The notes: generated by a model from the letters alone, not told the origin. Numbered from the stretch's first letter, positions 6,737-13,466 are shown. The stretch: DNA of 13,497 bases from CAMQRS01 sp964370645 (GCA_964370645.1 CAYJJS010000038.1:1-13497), one strand, 5' to 3'. A program made the numbers and translations.

Positions 6737-7981
6737 ATGTCAAACAATAAACATTTAACTCGTGATGAGCGAATCATTATTCAAACGGGCATTTCTAATG
6801 GTAGTAAGAAAACTTCAATTGCAGATACTCTTCAAAAAGAAAAGTCTACTGTGGGGAAAGAAATCAAACAACATCGTTTTTTGAAAGCTAAATCCACCTT
6901 GCTTAAAGAATGTACAAACTATAAAAAATGCAAATATAATCGATCATGCCATGAAGATTGTCTGGAATTCATCCAGTTCAAATGCTCCCGTAGAGATCGT
7001 TCGCCTGGAGCTTGTAACGGATGTTCCAATTATTCCAGATGTAGATTCAATAAATATTGGTATAGTGCTGACTTAGCTGATAAATCTTACCATGAAACTT
7101 TAGTTGATTCTAGAGTTGGTGCCAACTTAACAACACAAGAAGCACTCATATTAAGAAATCTTATCAAAGAGGGGTTAGACAAGGGACATTCACCTTATCT
7201 AATTAAAATGAACCATTCTGAAATTACTCAATGTGAGAAAACTATATACAATTACATTGATAATGATACCTTTTCAATAGTAGGTATTAAAAACATTGAT
7301 TTACGTAACAAAGTAAAACGTAAGTTAGCCAAAAAGGAAGCGAAGAAATATAAGAAACGTCAAGATCGTTCATACTTAGTAGGCAGAACATATAAAGACT
7401 TTATAGCCTATATCGAAAATTCAGAAAAAGAAGTGAAAGTGGTTGAAATGGATACGGTTTATAATCAACAGTCAGGACCTTATATTCAAACTTTCTTTAT
7501 ACGTGAAGCAGATATATTGCTAGCTGTCTATCACGAGCATAAGGATGCTGCCTCTATGGTTAAAGGGTTTTACTCTTTTGTGGATTTTATTGGTATCGAT
7601 AATTTCCATAATGTATGCGATTGCATATTAACAGATCGTGGCCCAGAGTTTAGTACACCTGATTTAATAGAGATAGATGAAAAAGGACAGCATTATTGTA
7701 AGGTGTTTTACTGTGATCCAATGGCTTCTTATCAAAAAGCTTGTATTGAAAAGGAGCATGTATATTTGCGTTATATATTGCCAAAAGGATACCGTTTAAA
7801 AGCACTTGGTTTAGATTCTCAAAGCGCATTGAACAAAGTGATATCTCACATCAACTCATTTCCAAGAGAAAAGAGAAATGGAAAAACGCCATTTCAATTA
7901 CTTGGATTTTATTTTGAAGATGTTGTGCATCAACTACAAAAAAAGACATCTTTGAAATTCCAAGTCAAGATGTCATTTTAA
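6737..7981 (+). CDS. IS30-family DDE transposase
   Basis: A 414-residue transposase. The start is the ATG at 6737 because AAAAGGAGGA ends six bases before it; an in-frame GTG at 6701 has no such site. The N-terminal helix-turn-helix reads LTRDERIIIQTGISNGSKK. A Cys-rich insert (about residues 50-110, nine Cys) looks zinc-binding and recurs in Firmicute IS30 proteins. The RNase H-like core has the catalytic residues in VVEMDTVY (Asp), CILTDRGPEF (Asp) and ACIEKEHVYLRYILPKG (Glu), the last aligning with the NEN...PKG block of the family. A TATAAT box is present at 6687-6692. The gene is complete, so the element could be active. Confidence 0.93.
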   Translation: MSNNKHLTRDERIIIQTGISNGSKKTSIADTLQKEKSTVGKEIKQHRFLKAKSTLLKECTNYKKCKYNRSCHEDCLEFIQFKCSRRDRSPGACNGCSNYSRCRFNKYWYSADLADKSYHETLVDSRVGANLTTQEALILRNLIKEGLDKGHSPYLIKMNHSEITQCEKTIYNYIDNDTFSIVGIKNIDLRNKVKRKLAKKEAKKYKKRQDRSYLVGRTYKDFIAYIENSEKEVKVVEMDTVYNQQSGPYIQTFFIREADILLAVYHEHKDAASMVKGFYSFVDFIGIDNFHNVCDCILTDRGPEFSTPDLIEIDEKGQHYCKVFYCDPMASYQKACIEKEHVYLRYILPKGYRLKALGLDSQSALNKVISHINSFPREKRNGKTPFQLLGFYFEDVVHQLQKKTSLKFQVKMSF

Positions 7982-7983
7982 AA

Positions 7984-8062
7984 CCTTATTTGCTTAAAAA
8001 ATAAGGCCCACACTCTGGCTGTCATTCACAAGTAATCACTCAACCTGAAGTGGAATTTAGTC
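7984..8062 (+). other. IS right-end region after the transposase: hairpin and subterminal repeat
   Basis: CCTTATTT (7984-7991) and AAATAAGG (7999-8006) form an 8-bp stem just after the stop, without a T-run. A further stem, GACATCTT/AAGATGTC (7945-7974), overlaps the end of the gene. AAGTGGAATTTAGTC recurs at 8048-8062. The rest of 7982-8352 is the IS right end, the antisense terminator, the end repeat and the deacetylase promoter; no other gene is visible. Confidence 0.55.
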
Positions 8063-8170
8063 TTTCACTCAAAAAAAGAATATAAAATTCCACTGTTTTC
8101 AGTGCGACTTTAAATTGTGTTTTGACACCCTTATTATATACTAAATACTTTCTTAATGCTTGTAACTAGT

Positions 8171-8214
8171 AAAAAAAGATCAAATACTCCTTTATATAAG
8201 GAAATGTTTGATCT
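8171..8214 (-). terminator. Antisense-facing terminator inside the IS right end
   Basis: AGATCAAA (8177-8184) pairs with TTTGATCT (8207-8214), and CTCCTT/AAGGA extends the stem. On the minus strand it is followed by seven T (8177-8171). It would stop transcripts entering the element from the right, against the transposase gene. Confidence 0.7.
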
Positions 8215-8248
8215 GTGAATGACTAAATTCCATTTATTTTTTTCTGCA

Positions 8249-8280
8249 TTTAGAAGTGGAATTTACTTTTTCACTTTAGG
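8249..8280 (+). repeat. Right terminal inverted repeat of the IS30 element
   Basis: Exact reverse complement of 6574-6605; the element ends with CTTTAGG at 8280. A subterminal copy, GACTAAATTCCATT, lies just inside at 8221-8234. Confidence 0.92.
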
Positions 8281-8317
8281 TTTTTTTATAAAAATTCCAT
8301 TCACCTCTTTCATAACA

Positions 8318-8346
8318 TTGACTTTCCCCATGCATACCCGTATCAT
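8318..8346 (+). promoter_or_regulatory. Promoter of the polysaccharide deacetylase, possibly leaderless
   Basis: TTGACT (8318-8323), 17 bases, TATCAT (8341-8346) is a strong pair. Only six bases separate it from the ATG at 8353, so transcription would begin at or next to the start codon. No ribosome site is visible before the ATG, which agrees with a leaderless message. Confidence 0.55.
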
Positions 8347-8352
8347 GGTAGC

Positions 8353-9119
8353 ATGAATCATATAAAAAAAGCATTTGTATACATACTATGTACTTTATGC
8401 ATTCTTCTATCCCTAATACAAATACACCATCTATTTTACATAGATGCTTTACCTGTACTCGGATATCATAATGTAGTTAGTGATGAAGAAAAAGCGACAC
8501 TCTATGCGGATAATCCATATACCATTAGTATTTCTATGTTTAAGCAACACATGCAATATTTATATGAGAATGGATATGACACACTATCTATGCAAGACAT
8601 TGAAGCGTATTATTTTCACGGGAAAAAAATTAGTGAGAAATCGATTGCGATTACAATTGATGATGGACATAGTAGTGTAAATCACATCATTAAACCCATT
8701 TTACAACAATATGGATTTCAAGCGACTGCATTCGTGATTGGAAAAAAAATAAATAATGGTGAAAGTAAATACCTCCAACAAGTTGATCTCATCGCGGATG
8801 ACACGATGCAATACTTCTCACATACCTACGATTTACATCGTAAAGTGAACGGTACAAACTTAAAAATTATGGAAGTATTGAGCATAGAAGAGATACGATC
8901 TGACTTTGATAAAAATCCAATGGATGATACATACTTTGCATATCCTTATGGTGTTATTAGTGAATCTGCAAAACGGTAATCAAAGAACGCGATATCGCTT
9001 TAGCTTTTGACTATGGCCAACTACATAATCTCCATCCCGGCGATGATCCTTTCGCATTACCCAGATATACCATACTCGATTCCACCCCGTTTTTTTACTT
9101 CAAATGGATCGTAGAATAA
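8353..9119 (+). pseudogene. Polysaccharide deacetylase, broken by a frameshift
   Basis: A membrane-anchored carbohydrate esterase family 4 (NodB) protein that would remove acetyl groups from a cell-wall or surface polysaccharide. Residues 6-30 are a hydrophobic signal anchor. ITIDDGH carries the catalytic/metal Asp pair, SHTYDLH the metal His pair and FAYPYG the third motif. The first frame stops at 8977-8979 after 208 residues. Shifting by one base at 8976 restores a convincing tail: VIKERDIALAFDYGQLHNLH and then ...LPRYTILDST up to a stop at 9117-9119, the normal C-terminus of such proteins. The full product would be about 255 residues. One G appears to be missing in AAACGG. A sequencing error, a true mutation, or slippage at the AAAA just before are all possible. 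Confidence 0.85.
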
Positions 9120-9151
9120 TACCCCTCCTTGTTTATACAAAGAGGGGTATT
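9118..9151. terminator. Bidirectional terminator between deacetylase and ABC genes
   Basis: AATACCCCTC (9118-9127) pairs perfectly with GAGGGGTATT (9142-9151), with TTGT/ACAA closing the inner part. It lies exactly between the convergent genes. The trailing runs are T-rich only in part (TATTGTCTT on the plus strand). Confidence 0.75.
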
Positions 9152-9154
9152 GTC

Positions 9155-10750
9155 TTATAAATGAATACATTGTTCATACAAGGCATCAAAATGTGCATCG
9201 TGTCTATGACTAATAGAAACAATCGTTTTGTTTGGCATATTACATAATGCACGCTCAATTTCAAGCGCAGTGTCTCTATCAATGTTCGCTGTCGCTTCAT
9301 CTAAGATGAATATAGGCGTGTTTTTATAAATCCCACGTGCTAATTCAATTCGCTGCTTTTCTCCATCAGACAGCTCCAATAAGCCTTTGGCGAGTATTGT
9401 ATGTTCCTTCTTCTCTAAAGATTGTACCAGATGGTCGATGTTCGCAATACGCATCGCTTCCCACATACGATCTACATCTACATCCTTTTGAAACAAAGTA
9501 ATATTATTTTGGATGGAAGTGCTAAATACGCAAGGTGTTGCTGGAATCAACGTGAAAAAATCATGTAGCTGCGATAAACTATACGCACCAATTTCATAAT
9601 CACCAATGCTGATTTTTCCCTCATTTGCTTCTAATTGCTTTGTAAGCAAAGCAATTAGAGTAGACTTTCCACTTCCACTTGCTCCTTTCATCATGATTTT
9701 AGAGTTTGCTTGTACTTGTAAATTGAACTTTTCGAAAATTTTACGACTATCATCATACGCAAAACTCATATTTTGAACAGATATACAGTTATCTTTCACA
9801 TCTACTGTACTTCCTTCTTTATGCACTATAGGGTGTTGTAATTCTTTCTTTAATTTTTCTTCGATCAATGTTGCAGATTTATACAACACGATAGATTGTG
9901 AAACAGAAAAGATTGGATACACAATCAAATTACTTAAACTAAACAAAGTAAAGAAGTACTTCGCCTCAATCACTTGTACTAAAGTTAAATACACAACAAG
10001 TAATAAGATAAGATACTGGATAGCTAGACTAAATAGTGAAACAAATGAACCAGAGATTCCATTCCAAAATGTGAACCTTTTTGTTGCCGATAAATAGGAA
10101 TCCAAACAGTTTTTGAAATACACTCTATACTTTTCAACGGCATTCGACATAAATAATACTTTATAATTTTTCGTTCCCTCTAGCGTTGCTTTATTGTATT
10201 TTTCAAGTTCCTCATTTTGCGCATACGTTGTGTTTTGCACTTTAGAAGAAAATATTCTTGGGAAAAATGCGAACATAATCGATGCAACAAGTAAAAGAAC
10301 GGCAATCATTGGACTAATAAAAAATGCATACACACTAGCAAACAGCAAAGAAGCAGATTGTGATAAGATTTCACATAACGCAGCAAACTTAATATCCACC
10401 CAATTTTTAACATCATTATTAATCAACGATAAATAATAACTATCATCTTTCTTTTTAAAATCTACAAGTGAACGATTGAATATGTTATTCGTTAGATTAC
10501 TAATCAGTTTTCTATTTATACTCTCTTTCACAGATGCACGTAGTTGTTGTACACACCAACTCATTAAAAACATAAAGACTATATATGCAATCGTAATCAC
10601 AAGCCCTTTTTTCAATAACTCCATATTCTGTTCTAAAACAATTTCAGTATAAATTTCCAATAAATATGGCATCCCAATTGTTCCAAGTGATAATAACGCA
10701 ATACTAATATACATAATAAATGCTTTTTTACTTCTAAAATACGAATTCAT
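9155..10750 (-). CDS. ABC exporter of the peptide operon (TMD-NBD fusion)
   Basis: A 531-residue half-transporter: a six-helix export domain (about 1-290) fused to an ATPase (about 320-531). Visible motifs are Walker A GASGSGKST (356-364), signature LSDGEKQRIELARG (460-473, a variant of LSGGQ), Walker B FILDEATANID (481-491) and the switch His515 in SISHRHD. The Q-loop reads LIPATPCVFS, so the usual Gln appears replaced by Ala. There is no N-terminal C39 peptidase domain; the chain begins directly at the first membrane helix. A strong ribosome site (AAAGGGGGA) precedes the ATG, 28 bases after the JAMM-like gene. The context suggests export of, or self-protection against, the modified peptide. 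Motif departures may mean reduced or unusual ATPase behaviour. Confidence 0.9.
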   Translation of the reverse strand: MNSYFRSKKAFIMYISIALLSLGTIGMPYLLEIYTEIVLEQNMELLKKGLVITIAYIVFMFLMSWCVQQLRASVKESINRKLISNLTNNIFNRSLVDFKKKDDSYYLSLINNDVKNWVDIKFAALCEILSQSASLLFASVYAFFISPMIAVLLLVASIMFAFFPRIFSSKVQNTTYAQNEELEKYNKATLEGTKNYKVLFMSNAVEKYRVYFKNCLDSYLSATKRFTFWNGISGSFVSLFSLAIQYLILLLVVYLTLVQVIEAKYFFTLFSLSNLIVYPIFSVSQSIVLYKSATLIEEKLKKELQHPIVHKEGSTVDVKDNCISVQNMSFAYDDSRKIFEKFNLQVQANSKIMMKGASGSGKSTLIALLTKQLEANEGKISIGDYEIGAYSLSQLHDFFTLIPATPCVFSTSIQNNITLFQKDVDVDRMWEAMRIANIDHLVQSLEKKEHTILAKGLLELSDGEKQRIELARGIYKNTPIFILDEATANIDRDTALEIERALCNMPNKTIVSISHRHDAHFDALYEQCIHL

Positions 10751-10778
10751 ATTATATCCCCCTTTACCCCTATGATAT

Positions 10779-11264
10779 TTATCTAGTATAACACAGCTGC
10801 TCTTTATTTGTATATAAAGAAAAACCGCCTTCTAAAGCAACAGACGCCAAAATTTCGTTTTTAAATCCTCTTTCTTTTGAATTACAAACAAAGTGAATGT
10901 CATCATCTATCTCTCCAACCAATAACATTACACTAGATTTACATTGTATTTTATTCGCTACAATATTAAGTTGTTTTTCAAAAACATCGTCATATCGTGA
11001 AAATAATAGTTTGTCTACTTTTAAATGTGAATGAAGAACACACGGGGTCAAATTATTATTTTTACAATACACTAAAAATTGTAATTGAATTTTTTTTGGT
11101 ATACTTAAGCTATAATAAGTTGCATGCTCAGGTTTAATCTCAATCAAACTAGTCAACATGTTTTTTTCATCTATACCACCGAAAAATATAAATTCTACCT
11201 TTTTAGTCTTTAGAAGATGACTAATCAATTCAAAATCTTTACTCAAAATTTTCAAATACATCAT
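10779..11264 (-). CDS. Small protein with a JAMM/MPN metalloprotease-like motif
   Basis: A 161-residue soluble protein without signal peptide. I do not recognise its exact family, but it has the spacing of a JAMM (MPN+) zinc protease: Glu24 in VEFIFFGG (the usual Glu-containing strand), then VLHSHLKVDKLLFSRYD with His78, His80, Ser89 and Asp92. The gap between the second His and Ser is eight residues, one more than in the commonest form. The start at 11264 (or 11261) is chosen because AGGAGG lies four to seven bases upstream; the frame is open to an ATG at 11300 inside the preceding hairpin, which has no ribosome site. It lies between the precursor and the exporter. A leader-peptidase role is inferred from the Gly-Gly specificity of many JAMM enzymes. 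Confidence 0.75.
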   Translation of the reverse strand: MMYLKILSKDFELISHLLKTKKVEFIFFGGIDEKNMLTSLIEIKPEHATYYSLSIPKKIQLQFLVYCKNNNLTPCVLHSHLKVDKLLFSRYDDVFEKQLNIVANKIQCKSSVMLLVGEIDDDIHFVCNSKERGFKNEILASVALEGGFSLYTNKEQLCYTR

Positions 11265-11277
11265 AATTCCTCCTACG

Positions 11278-11309
11278 AAAAATATGTGGTAAATTAACAT
11301 TTACCACAT
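11278..11309 (-). terminator. Hairpin plus T-run after the precursor gene (attenuator)
   Basis: ATGTGGTAAA (11284-11293) and TTTACCACAT (11300-11309) form a perfect 10-bp stem with a 6-base loop. On the minus strand it is followed by ATTTTT (11283-11278). It lies six bases after the precursor stop and four bases before the ribosome site of the next gene. It probably ends part of the transcripts, or protects the precursor message, so that more precursor than downstream protein is made. Confidence 0.7.
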
Positions 11310-11314
11310 TCATA

Positions 11315-11443
11315 CTAAAATATACAAATGCATACAAGAGCCTGTCCGCTGTTACCACCTGCAAGATCTGACACAAGTTCGTCTAAATACTCAGCTTCTT
11401 GCCCTGTTAAAACAACATCTTCAAAAATATTTGTTTCGTTCAT
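11315..11443 (-). CDS. RiPP precursor peptide with Gly-Gly leader and CxC core (42 aa)
   Basis: A short gene with a very strong ribosome site (AGAGGGGGAG) seven bases before the ATG. The first 30 residues are an acidic leader ending YLDELVSDLAGG, the double-Gly type cut in many bacteriocins and modified peptides. The remaining 12 residues, NSGQALVCICIF, would be the core: small, hydrophobic, with Cys38 and Cys40. It lies 47 bases after a radical SAM/SPASM maturase gene, so thioether links from the Cys sulfurs to backbone carbons are a reasonable prediction, although SPASM enzymes also make other links. There are no other Cys. It does not match a precursor class that I recognise (not a six-Cys SCIFF type). 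Bioactivity is unknown. Confidence 0.82.
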   Translation of the reverse strand: MNETNIFEDVVLTGQEAEYLDELVSDLAGGNSGQALVCICIF

Positions 11444-11490
11444 GAAATCTCCCCCTCTCTTTAGTTATATAAGTATATAAATAACTAACA

Positions 11491-12645
11491 TCATAATGTA
11501 TTCAACAAACGCAAATATTCATCGTTAACACTTTCACAATATCTCTCATCGTAATTATCCATTACGAGTGCAGTACACACATTGCAAACCTCTGACCAAT
11601 TGCAAGACATACATTTTTCACAAATCACTCGCTCACGAATTACGTCTTGCACTCTAATTAGTTCTAGTGATAATTTGTCATTCATATTAAGAATATTCCC
11701 TATGTTAACATTATCTCCTAAATGTCTATGACAAGGGAAAATATCTCCATTTGGAAATATACAAATAGTAGTAAACCCCGCTTGACAAACCCCACAAGTT
11801 CCTCTGCGCGTCAGATTATTTAAAAGTAAACTACGATCAATTTCGCCTATTTTATGCGAATAAAATGCACTTTTATTTTCACACTTTCCTTTTTCTTCAA
11901 CACTAGCAACAAACACGAAGTCTATACCAGTAAGATCACAAAGATATTTAGCAGTTTCTGAATAGCTTAACCCTTCCTTTTTATGTGCTTCCGTATAAGT
12001 AGCTTCAATCGCCCTTATTGTAACTCCGTGTTTTTTTGCAGACACTATATTTGAGACCACCAAATCAAAACAACTTTCTTTTTTGCCATAAAAGAAACGC
12101 TGACTATCATTTATTTTTTTCGGGCCATCTAAACTAACAGTTATTTTAAAATCATATTTTTTAGCTGCTGATAAAAATAAAGGGGAAACAATCGTAAAAT
12201 TAGTCACCATTCTGTAAACCGGGTGAATTCCAATCATTTCTAATTTTTCACAGAAATAAATAATTTCTTTTGTTGCCAATAAAGGCTCTCCTCCAAAAAA
12301 TTGAACACTATTAACATCCTTAATATTATTATCAATTATGAAGGATATTATTGAATCAATCATTTCAAAAGAAATAATTTCATGATTATATATATACTTT
12401 CCCTGATTCGCATAACAATAACTACATCCTAAATTACACGTAGTTGCAACCACTATCTCTAATTTTGAAATCACCTTTTTTTCAACTATTCCATTTTTAA
12501 AAACAAACCTGTTTGACTTGAAACCTTTTTCATCTATAAATGCACCTGTATCAATATTCTTTATTTTTGAATTTTTTGCCTTGAAAACTTTTGCGTTACA
12601 TTTATCATAAAATACTGTATCCTCTTTACGCTTGACTATTACCAT
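11491..12645 (-). CDS. Radical SAM/SPASM peptide maturase
   Basis: A 384-residue enzyme expected to install a crosslink in the adjacent precursor using S-adenosylmethionine and iron-sulfur clusters. Residues 1-60 precede the barrel and may bind the leader. The radical SAM cluster motif is CNLGCSYC (Cys70, 74, 77), followed by FFGGEPLL (117-123) and VSLDGP (170-174). The C-terminal SPASM domain has Cys284/287, Cys295, GDIFPC (Cys305) and C-x2-C-x5-C-x2-C (345, 348, 354, 357), then Cys370, enough for two auxiliary clusters as in sactipeptide and ranthipeptide maturases. The ATG has no ribosome site; an 11-codon ORF with a strong one stops seven bases upstream, so translation is probably coupled. 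The gene is first in an operon with precursor, JAMM-like protein and exporter. Confidence 0.92.
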   Translation of the reverse strand: MVIVKRKEDTVFYDKCNAKVFKAKNSKIKNIDTGAFIDEKGFKSNRFVFKNGIVEKKVISKLEIVVATTCNLGCSYCYANQGKYIYNHEIISFEMIDSIISFIIDNNIKDVNSVQFFGGEPLLATKEIIYFCEKLEMIGIHPVYRMVTNFTIVSPLFLSAAKKYDFKITVSLDGPKKINDSQRFFYGKKESCFDLVVSNIVSAKKHGVTIRAIEATYTEAHKKEGLSYSETAKYLCDLTGIDFVFVASVEEKGKCENKSAFYSHKIGEIDRSLLLNNLTRRGTCGVCQAGFTTICIFPNGDIFPCHRHLGDNVNIGNILNMNDKLSLELIRVQDVIRERVICEKCMSCNWSEVCNVCTALVMDNYDERYCESVNDEYLRLLNTL

Positions 12646-12651
12646 AATTTA

Positions 12652-12687
12652 TCACAATGATATTAATAATCTCTCGGATTGTAACAT
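12652..12687 (-). CDS. 11-codon upstream ORF coupled to the maturase gene
   Basis: ATG at 12687 is preceded by AGGAGAGGAG at ideal spacing, the best ribosome site in the area. It encodes MLQSERLLISL, then TGA and TAA in tandem. The maturase ATG follows in the same frame after one more codon. Ribosomes that end here could restart at the maturase ATG. It might instead be a short regulatory peptide, or a maturase N-terminus lost to mutation, though two adjacent stops argue against a single recent change. Confidence 0.5.
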   Translation of the reverse strand: MLQSERLLISL

Positions 12688-12739
12688 CGTTATCTCCTCT
12701 CCTAATTTACTCTAGTCTATTTACCTAATCACATAGATA

Positions 12740-12840
12740 TTTATAATGGATTAGGACATTTAACAGAAGATAAGCGCGTTCATAATTAATATAAAATATT
12801 ACTCTTTCGACTAGCCCCTGAGCTCAGTTTTCGCCCCCTG
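12740..12840 (-). promoter_or_regulatory. Candidate control region of the peptide operon
   Basis: On the minus strand CAGGGGG (12840-12834) and CAGGGG (12820-12815) are direct repeats 20 bases apart, about two helical turns. The palindrome CTGAGCTCAG (12818-12827) overlaps the second. This GC-rich patch stands out from its AT-rich surroundings. Two AT-rich -10 candidates lie downstream, TATATT near 12790 and TATAAA near 12745, neither with a good -35 box. That pattern suits an activator-dependent promoter, but no regulator gene is in the operon. Confidence 0.35.
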
Positions 12841-12880
12841 TAATACACTATTTATTATGTGCTATCATCATGTAATGATA

Positions 12881-13216
12881 TTAGCATGTACTCATCGATT
12901 TATTATTTATTTTGTATGATGTAGTGATATTTTTGAATAATGTTCCATACATGAACCTCATTCTCTGCATCCAAGAAAATATAAAATGAGATTCACCAGA
13001 CTCATCAAGTACATCTACAGCCCCCTTTTTATAAAGAAACCTTCTCTTACAATTACATTTAATATAATTCAAGAACACATGGATAATTTCGCGACCAATA
13101 ATTCTACGATTCTCTTTGATATTCAAGCTCATTGCAGTCACACTATCCAAACTACTCCCCAATAAAATTGTAGTGTCTAATTTATTAAAACCACAACATC
13201 CAACTTTTAACTTAAC
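12881..13216 (-). other. Unrecognised open frame, possible gene remnant
   Basis: The frame is open from 13216 to a stop at 12881. The only early start is a TTG at 13162 (93 residues), and no ribosome site precedes it or the later ATG. The product is basic with scattered Cys and reads like GCCGFNKLDTTILLGSSLDS in the open part before and around the TTG. I recognise no family. The end overlaps an imperfect inverted repeat (12861-12885). It may be the decayed remainder of a longer gene or not coding at all. Confidence 0.3.
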
Positions 13217-13307
13217 TTAAAAATCAGTATTAGTATTCATTCTTATCTTATTACTATTACTCACAACCGTGTTATACGTATAATCGTCGATTTTTTCTTG
13301 TTTTTAA

Positions 13308-13415
13308 TTAGTAACTCTCAAGAATTTTATCTAAATATTTTTCCAAATCGAAATATTTCTTCCAATAACTCATATTTTCTACGGTCAATGATATATTTTT
13401 TGAGTCATGCTTCAT
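13308..13415 (-). CDS. Possible 35-residue small protein
   Basis: ATG at 13415 opens a frame with a charged, aromatic composition ending WKKYFDLEKYLDKILESY before the stop at 13310-13308, typical of a helical protein end. No ribosome site is visible and the frame is open for eleven codons upstream, so it may be the surviving C-terminus of a broken gene. Confidence 0.25.
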   Translation of the reverse strand: MKHDSKNISLTVENMSYWKKYFDLEKYLDKILESY

Positions 13416-13466
13416 TTTATAAAATTCGCAATTTTTCTTTAATGTTTATGGTAATTTAAAAGTGGT

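Larger units (their letters stand above)
6574..8280 (+). mobile_element. Complete IS30-family insertion sequence
   Basis: A 1707-bp element bounded by 32-bp perfect terminal inverted repeats that begin CCTAAAGTGAAAAAGTAAAT. It holds one intact transposase gene. Extra copies of AAGTGGAATTTAGTC lie inside both ends. The outer flanks are A-rich on the left and T-rich on the right; a target duplication cannot be fixed beyond a possible single T. The intact gene and perfect ends suggest recent and possibly active insertion. Confidence 0.9.

Noticed and set aside
6571..8283. Clear target-site duplication flanking the IS30 element
   Set aside because: The flanks (AGT on the left, TTT on the right) share only a single T next to the ends, so no duplication can be claimed.
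8480..8680. Second frame within the deacetylase gene
   Set aside because: It overlaps the NodB motifs of the real frame and has no features of its own.
10194..10436. Plus-strand frame opposite the ABC exporter
   Set aside because: Lies within the transmembrane domain gene, with no ribosome site or recognisable family.
11265..11300. Earlier ATG for the JAMM-like protein
   Set aside because: It lies in the hairpin after the precursor gene, lacks a ribosome site, and the 12 extra residues read through the terminator and the real ribosome site.
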